The translations under genes and the position numbers were made by a program. DNA of 64,000 nucleotides from Actinomycetes bacterium (GTDB lineage: Bacteria; Actinomycetota; Actinomycetes; Nanopelagicales; Nanopelagicaceae): NCBI GenBank assembly GCA_947383695.1, contig OX376642.1, positions 1,116,001 through 1,180,000 of the forward strand. Direction: 5' to 3'. The notes below the pieces were generated by a model. The model was not told the origin of the DNA. It ran no database searches and saw only the letters and a program-made list of their open reading frames with translations. Shown one piece after another: positions 9,605-18,920 of this stretch. Every line of letters starts with the position of its first letter. Position 1 is the stretch's first letter.

Positions 9605-11044
9605 ATGAGCTTCGAATACGCCCCAGCACCTGAATCACGAGCAGTGGTCTCTATCAAACCTAAGTACGGCCACTTCATTGGTGGAAAGTTTGTTGCAGGT
9701 AGCAAGCACTTTCCGACAGTTAACCCTGCAACTGAAGAGGTTCTGTCTCAGATCGCTCTTGCTGGAAAGGCTGAGGTTGATGCAGCGGTAAAGGCTGCTC
9801 GTAAGGCGTACACAACTACCTGGTCAAAGATGTCAGGCAAAGAACGTGGAAAGTATTTGTATCGCATCGCTCGAATCATGCAGGAGCGAGCACGTGAATT
9901 TGCAGTGCTAGAGACTCTCGATAACGGCAAGCCAATCCGCGAATCACGTGACACCGATATTCCATTAGCTGCAGCACACTTTTTCTATCATGCAGGCTGG
10001 GCGGACAAACTTGAGTATGCCGGTCTTGGTACATCTCCAAAACCACTAGGTGTTGCAGGTCAGATTATTCCGTGGAACTTTCCACTTTTGATGTTGGCCT
10101 GGAAGGTTGCACCAGCATTAGCCGCTGGAAATACAGTTGTGTTAAAGCCTGCAGAATCAACGCCGCTTACCGCATTGTTATTTGCAGAGGTGTGCCAACA
10201 GGCTGAACTTCCTGCAGGTGTCGTCAATATTGTCACCGGAGATGGTTCAACGGGTGCCTTGATCGTTAACCACCCAGGAATCGACAAGATTGCATTTACC
10301 GGCTCAACTGAGGTTGGAAAGATTATTGCTCGCGCAGTTGCTCCTACCAAAAAGAGCGTGACCCTTGAACTTGGTGGTAAAGCTGCAAATATCGTCTTTG
10401 ATGATGCACCAATTGATGAAACCGTTGAAGGAATTGTTAACGGAATCTTCTTTAATCAAGGTCATGTGTGCTGTGCTGGTTCACGTCTGTTATTGCAGGA
10501 AAATGTTGCTGAAGAGGTGCTTCATAAGTTGAAGAACCGAATGGAAAAGATCCGTGTTGGCGATCCTATGGATAAGAACACCGATGTTGGCGCGATTAAT
10601 AGCAAGGAGCAGCTTGCAAAGATCACTGAACTTGCTGCTGCTGGTGATGCTGAAGGTGCAGAGCGATGGAGTCCTGCATGTACTTTGCCAGCTAAGGGTT
10701 TCTGGTTTGCTCCAACAATCTTTACCGGTGTAACTCAGGCACATCGCATCGCACGCGAAGAGATCTTTGGTCCTGTTCTTTCAGTTCTAACCTTTAGAAC
10801 ACCACAAGAAGCTATAGAAAAGGCTAATAACACCCCATTTGGCTTGTCTGCTGGCATCTGGAGCGAGAAGGGTTCACGTACCTTGTGGGCATCTCAACAA
10901 CTACGTGCAGGAGTTATCTGGGCTAATACCTTTAACAAGTTTGATCCAACCTCACCATTTGGTGGATATAAGGAATCGGGGTGGGGACGCGAAGGCGGAC
11001 GCCACGGCCTGTCTGCATATTTGAAGGGAGTAAGCCATGAGTAA
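9605..11044 (+). CDS. NAD(P)-dependent aldehyde dehydrogenase
   Basis: 479-aa ALDH superfamily member with all catalytic parts: IPWNFPLLM (catalytic Asn), FTGSTEVGK (cofactor loop), LELGGK (general-base Glu) and GHVCCAGSR (nucleophile Cys). Directly downstream of deoC, so acetaldehyde is the likely substrate, giving acetate. ATG at 9605 is preferred over the GTG at 9593 because GGAGAG stands 4 nt before it. The 3' end overlaps the second, half-length ALDH gene by 8 nt. Confidence 0.92.
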   Translation: MSFEYAPAPESRAVVSIKPKYGHFIGGKFVAGSKHFPTVNPATEEVLSQIALAGKAEVDAAVKAARKAYTTTWSKMSGKERGKYLYRIARIMQERAREFAVLETLDNGKPIRESRDTDIPLAAAHFFYHAGWADKLEYAGLGTSPKPLGVAGQIIPWNFPLLMLAWKVAPALAAGNTVVLKPAESTPLTALLFAEVCQQAELPAGVVNIVTGDGSTGALIVNHPGIDKIAFTGSTEVGKIIARAVAPTKKSVTLELGGKAANIVFDDAPIDETVEGIVNGIFFNQGHVCCAGSRLLLQENVAEEVLHKLKNRMEKIRVGDPMDKNTDVGAINSKEQLAKITELAAAGDAEGAERWSPACTLPAKGFWFAPTIFTGVTQAHRIAREEIFGPVLSVLTFRTPQEAIEKANNTPFGLSAGIWSEKGSRTLWASQQLRAGVIWANTFNKFDPTSPFGGYKESGWGREGGRHGLSAYLKGVSHE

Positions 11045-11879
11045 TCGAATTGATGTGAAGAAGACTTATAAGTTGTACATCAATGGCGCATTTCCACGCA
11101 CTGAATCTGGACGTACCTACGAGGTAAAGAGTGCCAAGGGTGCTTTTATAGCTAACCCTTGTCTTGCATCTCGAAAAGATCTACGTGATGCCGTTGTTGC
11201 AGCACGTGCTGCTCATGCTGGTTGGAACAAAGCAACCGCTTATAACCGCGGACAAATCTTGTATCGCATCGCTGAAATGCTTGAAGGTCGTCGCGCACAA
11301 TTTGTTGACGAGATCATGCAGGTTACAGGTGTAACGAAGGTCAAAGCTGAAAAAGAAGTTACTGACTCAGTTGATCGACTAGTTTGGTATGCAGGCTGGA
11401 CAGATAAGGTCGCATCCCTTGCAGGATCAACTAATCCTGTTGCTGGTCCTTTCTATAACTTTACGATCCCTGAAAGCATGGGAGTTGTTGCAGCGATTGC
11501 TCCTGAAACTCCATCTCTTCTTGGTTTCATCGATGTGGTTGCACCAATCATCACATCAGGAAATACCGTTGTAATTCTGGCAAGTACTAAGGCTCCACTG
11601 TCTGCAATGACCTTTGCTGAAGTCTTAGCAACAAGCGATTTGCCACATGGAGTAATCAATATCTTGACCGGAAAGAAGGAAGAGATTGCGCCATGGATGG
11701 CATCTCACATGGATATTGATGCACTAGATATTTCTGGTCTGCCAGCAAAACTTCATGCCGAGACAAAGGTTGCCGGAGCTGAAAATCTGAAGCGAATTCA
11801 CTCATTCAAATCAGCTGATCCTGGTCGCATCATCGCCTTTATGGAGGCTAAGACAGTGTGGCATCCAATCGGGTTATGA
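11037..11879 (+). CDS. Half-length aldehyde dehydrogenase homologue, catalytically incomplete
   Basis: 280 aa related to the N-terminal (cofactor-binding) half of ALDH enzymes: YINGAFPRTESGRTYEV, the helix-rich Rossmann entry and the AAIAPETPSLLGF segment align with the active enzyme just upstream. The catalytic Asn is missing (PETPS instead of PWNFP), and the chain ends before the Glu and Cys regions. The tail after about residue 215 is unlike ALDH. The frame is clean and intact, and no C-terminal half follows, so it looks like a maintained short protein and not decay. It overlaps the active ALDH gene by 8 nt and converges with the nucleoside hydrolase (6-nt overlap of ends). Confidence 0.75.
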   Translation: MSNRIDVKKTYKLYINGAFPRTESGRTYEVKSAKGAFIANPCLASRKDLRDAVVAARAAHAGWNKATAYNRGQILYRIAEMLEGRRAQFVDEIMQVTGVTKVKAEKEVTDSVDRLVWYAGWTDKVASLAGSTNPVAGPFYNFTIPESMGVVAAIAPETPSLLGFIDVVAPIITSGNTVVILASTKAPLSAMTFAEVLATSDLPHGVINILTGKKEEIAPWMASHMDIDALDISGLPAKLHAETKVAGAENLKRIHSFKSADPGRIIAFMEAKTVWHPIGL

Positions 11880-12818
11880 ATTAACGGTTTTTAACCACAA
11901 TTTCACGACCGCGTCGACATCGAGATCAAGGGCTACCCGGACCTTTGCTGAATCCTCAAGGTCTAGTGGCTCTAACTGCTTTAACCATGCATCACGACGA
12001 TCCACAATAGTTTGACCGCGTGCAGGACCTGCCGATGTATCTACAACAACATCAAACATTTCAGTTGTAAAGAGTTCAGGCTGAATAACAAGGGCAACAG
12101 CGCCATAATCCCCTAGCGATATCGGATCTGTTCGAACTTGTTCCATAAAACCAAGTGCCAAAGATCCTGCAAACTGCGAGGATGGTTTATCTGACTTGCT
12201 CATCTTTGTTGCTTCATCTCGCCCAATTGTCGGACGCATAAAGACATCAAGGCCGTACATAGAAATTGGTACCCCACTTTGGAAAACGATTGCTGCAGCT
12301 TCTGGATCATGCCAGACATTAAATTCGGCGGCAGCGGTTGCATTTCCGGCTGATGCAGATCCACCCATCAATACGATGCGATGAATCTTCTTTGCTGTCT
12401 CTGGAAATGCGCGTAGAAAGAGAGCGATATTAGTAAGCGGAGCAACGGGAACAATTGTCACAGGTTCAGATGATTGTTCAATTAAGTCGCGAAGTAGCTC
12501 GACGGCTGAACGTGGATCAACCTTTCGGTGTGATGGAGCAATTCCAAGATCGCACATTCCATCTTTTCCATGAACATATTCGGCGTACTGGCTCTTTCCT
12601 AATAATGGTCGTACCGCGCCTCGAGCTACAGGAATATCTCCAGCTCCTGCTGCATCCAAAACTTTGAATGTGTTGGCAACAACTTGGTCAACATTTGTAT
12701 TGCCATCTACGCAGGTGATACCTAGAAGGTTGATTTCTGGATGCATCGCTGCAAAGAGAACTGCAAAGGCATCATCAACACCGGTATCTACATCCATAAT
12801 GATTGAAGTTTTGGTCAT
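11874..12818 (-). CDS. Inosine-uridine-type nucleoside hydrolase
   Basis: 314-aa member of the IUNH family, which hydrolyses the N-glycosidic bond to base plus ribose using a Ca ion. The signature DVDTGVDDA (residues 9-17) supplies the metal-binding aspartates; VAPLTNIA and EFNVWHDPEAA are further conserved segments. Near the C-terminus GDYGAVAL stands where many members have HDPxAVA, so the usual catalytic His appears to be absent although the Asp is kept. Divergent ribokinase would phosphorylate the released ribose. Start ATG at 12818 is leaderless (TAGGCT at -13). Confidence 0.88.
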   Translation of the reverse strand: MTKTSIIMDVDTGVDDAFAVLFAAMHPEINLLGITCVDGNTNVDQVVANTFKVLDAAGAGDIPVARGAVRPLLGKSQYAEYVHGKDGMCDLGIAPSHRKVDPRSAVELLRDLIEQSSEPVTIVPVAPLTNIALFLRAFPETAKKIHRIVLMGGSASAGNATAAAEFNVWHDPEAAAIVFQSGVPISMYGLDVFMRPTIGRDEATKMSKSDKPSSQFAGSLALGFMEQVRTDPISLGDYGAVALVIQPELFTTEMFDVVVDTSAGPARGQTIVDRRDAWLKQLEPLDLEDSAKVRVALDLDVDAVVKLWLKTVNS

Positions 12819-12836
12819 AACCGCTAGCCTAGCGTT
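12819..12836. promoter_or_regulatory. 18-nt bidirectional leaderless promoter (nucleoside hydrolase / rbsK)
   Basis: GCTAGCCTAGC fills the centre of an 18-nt gap. It reads TAGCCT at -12 to -7 for rbsK and TAGGCT at -13 to -8 for the nucleoside hydrolase, so one symmetrical element can start two leaderless messages. For rbsK, TTGAAG 16 nt upstream (12803-12808) could be a -35 and lies in the first codons of the hydrolase gene. Confidence 0.6.
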
Positions 12837-13733
12837 ATGAGACCTGCAGTAATAGTTGTCGTTGGCAGCGCAATGATGGATTTAACCGCCTACGCCGATG
12901 TACTTCCAGAGCCAGGTCAAACCCTAGCGGGGCAGCTTTTTACAACTGGTTTTGGTGGCAAAGGTGCTAACCAAGCTGTAATGGCGGCCCACTGTGGAGC
13001 TGAAGTTCATTTCATTGGAAAATTAGGTGATGATGTCTTTGGAAAGGCAATTGCTGACAACTTTGTGAAGGTTGGTATTAATTCACGATTTGTAGAAAAT
13101 AGTTCTACCCCAAATGGTGTGGCCCATATCTGGGTTGATGGCGCTGGAGAAAATAGAATCATCATCATTCCTGGAGCAAACCACGAGATTGAAGTAAACA
13201 AGGCGATAGAAGCCATTAATTCGATTCAGGATTTGGCGATAGTGGTCGCTCAATGCGAAATCAAACAAGAGGTCACCCTTGCAGCTTTCAAGGCGGCCAA
13301 AGCTCGCGGGTGCACAACAATTCTTAATCCCGCCCCTTACCAAGCATTATCAGCTGAACTTCTTGAGCTGACAGATTGGTTAATCCCTAATGAATCTGAG
13401 TTTCGAGAACTTCATGGAACTCTGCCAAGTAATGATGAGATTTTAAAAAGCTTTAGACCGGGCAAAAGCACCATCGTTACATTAGGTAGTGATGGCGCTG
13501 TGTATATAAGCCCGACCGCCGAACTACATCGTGTCAATGCTCCAAAGGTTACAGCGGTGGACACCACGGGTGCTGGAGATGCCTTTGTTGGAAGTTTTGC
13601 GTACGCCTTAGCAAGTGGAAAAGCTCCGATTGATGCTATGAAATTTGGAGTTTCAATCGCATCGCTGAGTGTGACTAGAAAAGGTGCGCAATCCTCTTAT
13701 CCAGATCAAACAGAGATAGCAACGCTTTCGTAA
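12837..13733 (+). CDS. rbsK: Ribokinase
   Basis: 298-aa PfkB-family sugar kinase. GGKGANQA in the N-third and DTTGAGDAF with the catalytic Asp in the C-third are the two PfkB signatures; the MMDL and ALPEPGQTL-like opening fits ribokinase better than fructokinase or adenosine kinase. It would convert ribose freed by the divergent nucleoside hydrolase into ribose-5-phosphate. Its 3' end overlaps the convergent P450 gene by 28 nt. Confidence 0.88.
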   Translation: MRPAVIVVVGSAMMDLTAYADVLPEPGQTLAGQLFTTGFGGKGANQAVMAAHCGAEVHFIGKLGDDVFGKAIADNFVKVGINSRFVENSSTPNGVAHIWVDGAGENRIIIIPGANHEIEVNKAIEAINSIQDLAIVVAQCEIKQEVTLAAFKAAKARGCTTILNPAPYQALSAELLELTDWLIPNESEFRELHGTLPSNDEILKSFRPGKSTIVTLGSDGAVYISPTAELHRVNAPKVTAVDTTGAGDAFVGSFAYALASGKAPIDAMKFGVSIASLSVTRKGAQSSYPDQTEIATLS

Positions 13734-14890
13734 CCACGCAACACAAAGGTAGGTCGTCTAATTGGATCTGCCGCCAACTGCATCGTTGGATACTTTTCCC
13801 ACAAGGCGGGTAATGAAACGCTCATCTCTAGCCGTGCAAGTGGTGCGCCTAAACAGAAGTGAATACCTGCACCAAAGCCAATATGTGGGTTGGGATCACG
13901 TGTTAAATCCATGGTTTCAGGGGCTGAAAACACTGTTTCATCACGGTTTGCAGAGCCAATCAGCGCCGCGATCTTTTGACCCTCTTTGATGTGGACTCCC
14001 CCGATATCAGTATCTGCAGTAGCGGTACGTTCAAAGAGGTGAAGAGGTGCATCAAAACGCATGAACTCTTCAAGTGCGGTGTTTGTAATTTCACGAGGGG
14101 TTTGGCGAAGCAGCTTTACTTGGTCTGGTCTTTGAAGCGCGGCAACCATTCCATTTCCAAATGCATTAACGCTAGCCTCATGGCCAGCATTAAGAAGTAA
14201 TACACATGTAGCAACTAGCTCGTGCATATTAAGCTTTTCGCCATTTTCTTCAACACTTGCTAGATCCGAGATCAAATCTTGCCCAGGAGTTTTCTTACGG
14301 CTTTCAGCAAGATCTCGAACATAATCAGCAAACTCTTTGGCTGCTAATTTTGCTTCAGTTTGATACTGCACTGAAGGATTAACCTCGTACATCTTTACGA
14401 TCGCTTGTGACCAAGGTCGAAGCAGATGTTCTTCAGATTCAGGAAAGCCCAGTAAGTCTGCAATGATCTTTACCGGCAAAGGCTCGGCATAATCTGCAAT
14501 CAGATCAAAGGTGTGACCGGCTTGAATCTTTTCTTCAATTGCATCAAGTAACTGCACTGTGATTCGTTCAACCGCCGGACGCATTCCTTCAATCTTCTGA
14601 CGATTAAAAGCCTTTGCAACTAAGGAGCGTAAGCGAGTGTGCTTAGGTGGCTCACTATCTAAAATAGAATCTGCATGTAGCCAGTTGAAAATCTCCCATT
14701 CAAACTCTGGGGTCTTTTCCTTAAAGATTCTTCCTAATGATTTATTGCGAAAAACATCATTGGCGTCGGTGTGACGAGCAGCCAAGAACATCTGCATTTC
14801 TTCATGCCATACAGGTCCTGGAGTTTCGCGTAACTCTTTAAGAGCTGGATACGGATCTGCAACAAAGTGTGGGTCGTTAAAATCAATCAT
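13706..14890 (-). CDS. Cytochrome P450
   Basis: 394-aa soluble bacterial P450. [17 protein letters not shown] is the haem-thiolate loop with the proximal Cys; the ExxR of the K-helix is EEFMR. The I-helix reads NAGHEASVN: the acid is present (Glu) but the usual oxygen-activating Thr is Ala followed by Ser, as described for P450eryF (CYP107A1). ATG overlaps the stop of add by 4 nt, so it is the last gene of the nucleoside uptake/degradation operon. No ferredoxin or reductase lies nearby. Substrate unknown. Confidence 0.93.
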   Translation of the reverse strand: MIDFNDPHFVADPYPALKELRETPGPVWHEEMQMFLAARHTDANDVFRNKSLGRIFKEKTPEFEWEIFNWLHADSILDSEPPKHTRLRSLVAKAFNRQKIEGMRPAVERITVQLLDAIEEKIQAGHTFDLIADYAEPLPVKIIADLLGFPESEEHLLRPWSQAIVKMYEVNPSVQYQTEAKLAAKEFADYVRDLAESRKKTPGQDLISDLASVEENGEKLNMHELVATCVLLLNAGHEASVNAFGNGMVAALQRPDQVKLLRQTPREITNTALEEFMRFDAPLHLFERTATADTDIGGVHIKEGQKIAALIGSANRDETVFSAPETMDLTRDPNPHIGFGAGIHFCLGAPLARLEMSVSLPALWEKYPTMQLAADPIRRPTFVLRGYESVAISV

Positions 14891-15984
14891 GAAGCAGATG
14901 AGACCTTGGCATATCCCGGTTTGATGATGGAATCGATGATCTTCAACCGCTCTGGATAAGGGATAAATGCGCTCTTCATAGCGTTAATAGTGACCCTTTG
15001 GAGCTCGGCAAAGTCCCATCCGAAGGCCTTTACCGCCTCCTCCATCTCAAAGGACATTGATGTCTGACTCATAAGTCGGTTATCAGTGTTCAGTGTGACG
15101 CGGAAGCGAAGCTTTGCGAGTACACCGATTGGATGTTCAGCATAACTAGCAGCGGCTCCAGTTTGAAGATTAGACGTCGGACACAGCTCTAGTGGAATTC
15201 GACGATCACGAACATATGATGCAAGGCGACCTAACTTTGGTTCAGGGCCTGAAAAATCAATGTCATCAATAATGCGAACGCCGTGACCTAACCGTTCGGC
15301 TCCGCAGAGTTGGATCGCTTCCCAGATTGAGGGGATTCCATACGCTTCACCAGCATGGATAGTAAAATGGGCATCTTCCTTACGAAGATAATCAAAAGTA
15401 TCTTTTTGATCAGATGGCGGGAAACCATCTTCAGGACCAGCGATATCAAAGCCTACGACTCCTTTGTCTCGGTACTTAACAACTAATTCGGCAACTTCTT
15501 GTGACTTTTTGTTTTGACGCATTCCACACAAGAGAGAACGGACCTCAATTGTGAATCCTTCTGCTTTAGCTTCCTGCATACCAATTGCGTAACCTTCTAA
15601 CGTTGCTTCAACAACATCAGACATCGATAAACCTTTTTCAGTGAAAAGTTCAGGTGCGCCACGGACTTCGGCATACACAACTCCATCACGAGCAAGATCT
15701 AATGCGCACTCTTTCGCAACTCGAATGATGTCCTCGCGGCGCTGCATGACAGCGATTGTGTGGGAAAAAGTTTCTAGGTAACGAACTAATGATCCAGAAT
15801 CACATGATTCGCGAAACCAGGTTGCAAGCTCTGCCGCATCATGCGTAGGTAGTGCGGTGTAACCAATCTCTTGAGCGATATCGATAATTGTTTGCGGGCG
15901 AAGGCCACCATCGAGGTGATCATGCAACATCACCTTAGGAACTAACTTGATCTGCTCCTTGGTTGGAAGTGAATTCATTGCCAT
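14887..15984 (-). CDS. add: Adenosine deaminase
   Basis: 365 aa, deaminating (deoxy)adenosine to (deoxy)inosine. Zinc and catalytic residues are seen in HDHLDGG, IHAGEA, RLGHGVR and NTDNR. It sits between deoA and the P450 in the nucleoside operon. The start at 15984 (MAMN) follows AAGGGG by 8 nt; a second ATG two codons later is also possible. Inosine made here is a natural substrate for the nucleoside hydrolase at 11874, because no purine nucleoside phosphorylase is encoded in the window. Confidence 0.95.
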   Translation of the reverse strand: MAMNSLPTKEQIKLVPKVMLHDHLDGGLRPQTIIDIAQEIGYTALPTHDAAELATWFRESCDSGSLVRYLETFSHTIAVMQRREDIIRVAKECALDLARDGVVYAEVRGAPELFTEKGLSMSDVVEATLEGYAIGMQEAKAEGFTIEVRSLLCGMRQNKKSQEVAELVVKYRDKGVVGFDIAGPEDGFPPSDQKDTFDYLRKEDAHFTIHAGEAYGIPSIWEAIQLCGAERLGHGVRIIDDIDFSGPEPKLGRLASYVRDRRIPLELCPTSNLQTGAAASYAEHPIGVLAKLRFRVTLNTDNRLMSQTSMSFEMEEAVKAFGWDFAELQRVTINAMKSAFIPYPERLKIIDSIIKPGYAKVSSAS

Positions 15985-15996
15985 TGTCTGGGCCCC

Positions 15997-17292
15997 TTAA
16001 TCAACGATACGTTCAACAATAAGTGGAAGGCGATCGATTCCACTAACTGGCAGATCGCCAATGGTCACAGAGTTCTCCAGGGACTCCAACGCCCGTGTAA
16101 AGGCGGCAGGAGTGTCTGTATGAAGCGTATACAGCGGTGCCCCTGCAGCGATCTGCTCCCCTGGTTTCGCGTGAATCTCAATTCCAGCACCTGCCTGAAC
16201 CGCCTCGCCCTGACGGGAACGGCCTGCACCTAAACGCCAGGCCGCCATTCCAACCTTCATCGCATCCATAGAAAGAATCGTTCCACTGCTGTGCGCAGTC
16301 ACAACTGTGTTCTCACGAGCAACTGGAAGCTTTGCATCGGGATCTCCACCTTGTGCTGAAATCATCTGACGCCACACATCCATCGCTTTTCCATTTTTCA
16401 AAGCAGCTGCTGGATCTGCACCTTTTATGCCAGCAAGTTCCAGCATCTCTTGTGCAAGCAAAACAGTTAATTCAACAATATCTGCAGGTCCCCCACCGGC
16501 TAGAACCTCAACAGATTCACGAACCTCTAGAGCATTGCCTGCAGTTAATCCAAGTGGAACATCCATTGCGGTAACTAGGGCTAAAGTTTTTACTCCTGCA
16601 CGCTTTCCAAGTCCTACCATTACATGTGCAAGCTCTTTAGCCTTTGCAGGATCACTCATGAAAGCACCAGCACCAGTTTTAACATCCAATACAAGAGCAC
16701 TAGTTCCTTCAGCAATCTTCTTGCTCATGATTGATGAGGCAATCAAAGGAATCGCTTCAACAGTTGCCGTTACATCACGAAGTGCGTACAACTTCTTATC
16801 TGCTGGAGCCAAACCCGCACCTGCTGCACAAATAACAGCGCCGCAATCTTGTAAGACTTTAAGCATCTCTTCATTTGATAAAGATGCGCGCCAGCCCGGA
16901 ATTGATTCAAGTTTGTCTAAGGTTCCGCCGGTATGGCCTAAACCGCGGCCAGATAATTGCGGAACCGCTGCACCACATGCTGCAACAAGTGGAGCTAATG
17001 GCAAGGTGATCTTGTCGCCAACACCGCCTGTTGAATGCTTATCTACTGTTGGTCGTGACAGCGCTGACCAATTCATTCGCTCGCCACTATTGATCATGGC
17101 ATCGGTCCATCGAGAGATCTCGCGGTTTTCCATGCCGTTCAGCAAAATTGCCATTAAAAGCGCTGACATTTGTTCATCTGCAACAGCACCACGTGTGTAG
17201 GCATCAATCACCCAATCAATTTGGGGATCTGTCAGCGAATGGTGGTCACGCTTTGCCGCAATGATTTCTGCGGCGGAGAAGGCTTCAATCAT
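15997..17292 (-). CDS. deoA: Thymidine/pyrimidine-nucleoside phosphorylase
   Basis: 431 aa. KHSTGGVGDK is the phosphate-binding motif of the thymidine/pyrimidine nucleoside phosphorylase family; SGRGLGHTGGTLDKLESIPG and DVKTGAGAFM are further signatures. It splits (deoxy)uridine or thymidine with phosphate to base and (deoxy)ribose-1-phosphate, feeding the mutase and deoC at 7-9.6 kb. It abuts cdd directly, so cytidine deamination and phosphorolysis are coupled. Whether it prefers thymidine or accepts uridine too is not decidable here. Confidence 0.93.
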   Translation of the reverse strand: MIEAFSAAEIIAAKRDHHSLTDPQIDWVIDAYTRGAVADEQMSALLMAILLNGMENREISRWTDAMINSGERMNWSALSRPTVDKHSTGGVGDKITLPLAPLVAACGAAVPQLSGRGLGHTGGTLDKLESIPGWRASLSNEEMLKVLQDCGAVICAAGAGLAPADKKLYALRDVTATVEAIPLIASSIMSKKIAEGTSALVLDVKTGAGAFMSDPAKAKELAHVMVGLGKRAGVKTLALVTAMDVPLGLTAGNALEVRESVEVLAGGGPADIVELTVLLAQEMLELAGIKGADPAAALKNGKAMDVWRQMISAQGGDPDAKLPVARENTVVTAHSSGTILSMDAMKVGMAAWRLGAGRSRQGEAVQAGAGIEIHAKPGEQIAAGAPLYTLHTDTPAAFTRALESLENSVTIGDLPVSGIDRLPLIVERIVD

Positions 17293-17694
17293 CTATCGCT
17301 CGTTGCGATCTAGATCCTCGGGACCAAAAGCCCACGGCAGCATCGCTGACATCTTTTGTGGACCTTCATCAGTCATTAGTAACGCCTCTGGACCACCATG
17401 TTCAAACAACAGCTGGCGACAACGTCCACATGGTGCAAGGAAATCTCCCTGGCCATCAACGCAGACAATCGCAATTAAGCGACCGCCACCAGTTGAACAA
17501 AGATTTGAAACTAAACCACATTCAGCACACAAGCCAACACCGTAGCTGGCGTTTTCAACGTTGCAACCGGTAACGATGCGACCATCATTAACTAAGGCAG
17601 CAACACCGACCGGAAACTTTGAGTACGGCGCATACGCCATCTTCATCGCACCAATTGCTGATTGATGAATTGATTCCCAATTAATGGTTGTCAT
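17293..17694 (-). CDS. cdd: Cytidine deaminase
   Basis: 133 aa homotetrameric-type cytidine deaminase converting (deoxy)cytidine to (deoxy)uridine. GCNVENASYG, the zinc-binding LCAEC and the second zinc site PCGRCRQ are present. The CAEC form (in place of CAER) is common in actinobacterial enzymes. It overlaps the upstream permease gene by 4 nt and the stop abuts deoA, placing deamination right after import. Confidence 0.94.
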   Translation of the reverse strand: MTTINWESIHQSAIGAMKMAYAPYSKFPVGVAALVNDGRIVTGCNVENASYGVGLCAECGLVSNLCSTGGGRLIAIVCVDGQGDFLAPCGRCRQLLFEHGGPEALLMTDEGPQKMSAMLPWAFGPEDLDRNER

Positions 17695-18920
17695 CGAAGT
17701 CCACCACGACGGTATGGAATTCCATCTGCTGCTGGCATTCGTAATCTTTGCGATGCCAATGCCATTACAAGAATTGTTGCGATGTATGGAGTCATGGTTA
17801 CCAATTGTCCTGGTAGCTCATCAACTGCGAAGTAGAACCACAGAGTAAATCCTGCAGCGGCAAGACTTAAAATCGCACTCATCTGCTTTCCAGCCTTGAA
17901 CTTTCTAAATGAAACAAATGCAAGGATCGCAACGATAAAGAGAAGTAGAGCATGGATCGCCGCAGAATCACGAAGTTGCAACGCATCGGCAAAACCAAAG
18001 AGTCCGGCACCTGCAAGTAATCCACCTGGACGGTAATTACCAAATAGAAGTGCTGCTAGTCCGATGTATCCACGGCCAGCAACTTGGTTTTCTTGGTAGT
18101 TGCTTGCAGCAACAATCGCCAGGAAGCCTCCACCTAAACCAGCAAAACCACCTGAAATAAGCACACCTGCATACTTCATGGCATAAACATTTACACCTAA
18201 TGATTCAGCTGCAACTGGTGCTTCGCCCGCGCTTCGTAGACGCAAACCAAAGGCGGTGCGCCACAAAATAAAGTAAGCCATCGGAACAAAGGAGATAGCT
18301 ACAACGGTCACATATGAAACATCTCCGGTAAGACCGCGAAGGATTGATGCCATGTCAGAGATAAAGAACCAGTTGTGACTTGCGATTGAACCCAATAGAT
18401 CTGGGCTCTTCCATCCAAAGTAATGTCCGCCTGAAAGAACCGGCAAACCATTGAGCGAAATTGATTCGATACCTGGAGATTGTGATGGCCCCGGCCATGA
18501 TCCACCCTGGTACAAAAGGGTAGATAAGTAACGAACTAAACCGGCTGCGATGATGTTGATAGCAACACCCGATACAACATGATCGACACCAAAGGTAACG
18601 GTTGCGATCGCATGTACTAAGGCACCAATTGATCCAAAGACCATTGCAGCAAATAAGCCAGCCCATGGTCCATGTTGTGAACCGATGTATCCGCCAGCCC
18701 ACGCACCCATGATCATCATGCCTTCTAGGCCGATGTTCACAACGCCTGCGCGCTCGGAGAACAAACCACCAAGGGCTGCAAGAACAATTGGTACTGAAAG
18801 CAATAGAGCTGCAGATGCTGTACCTGAACTTGTTAGATCAGATGCACCTGTAATGATTCGAATCGATGCCAAGACAAAAACCAGCATCGTTGCATAGCGA
18901 AGAATCTTCATGGCCTTCAT
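17691..18920 (-). CDS. Nucleoside ABC transporter permease 2
   Basis: 409-aa integral membrane protein of the BPD_transp_2 family (RbsC/NupQ-like), with about ten hydrophobic segments and the SERAGVVNIGLEGMMIMGAW motif typical of nucleoside/simple-sugar permeases that work with BMP-type binding proteins. The C-terminal segment has additional hydrophobic helices. Overlaps the first permease by 4 nt and cdd by 4 nt. Partner of the permease at 18917 and the ATPase at 20032. Confidence 0.88.
   Translation of the reverse strand: MKAMKILRYATMLVFVLASIRIITGASDLTSSGTASAALLLSVPIVLAALGGLFSERAGVVNIGLEGMMIMGAWAGGYIGSQHGPWAGLFAAMVFGSIGALVHAIATVTFGVDHVVSGVAINIIAAGLVRYLSTLLYQGGSWPGPSQSPGIESISLNGLPVLSGGHYFGWKSPDLLGSIASHNWFFISDMASILRGLTGDVSYVTVVAISFVPMAYFILWRTAFGLRLRSAGEAPVAAESLGVNVYAMKYAGVLISGGFAGLGGGFLAIVAASNYQENQVAGRGYIGLAALLFGNYRPGGLLAGAGLFGFADALQLRDSAAIHALLLFIVAILAFVSFRKFKAGKQMSAILSLAAAGFTLWFYFAVDELPGQLVTMTPYIATILVMALASQRLRMPAADGIPYRRGGLR

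Noticed and set aside
11037-11879. Half ALDH as the front part of a gene broken by a frameshift
   Set aside because: No ALDH C-terminal sequence follows in any frame; the next gene is the intact convergent nucleoside hydrolase.
16427-17200. Long plus-strand open frame opposite deoA
   Set aside because: It is the mirror of a strongly conserved enzyme gene, has no start signal and its composition follows the opposite strand's codons.
17293-17694. CAEC in place of CAER in cytidine deaminase as a defect
   Set aside because: This form is usual in actinobacterial enzymes and the zinc ligands are complete.
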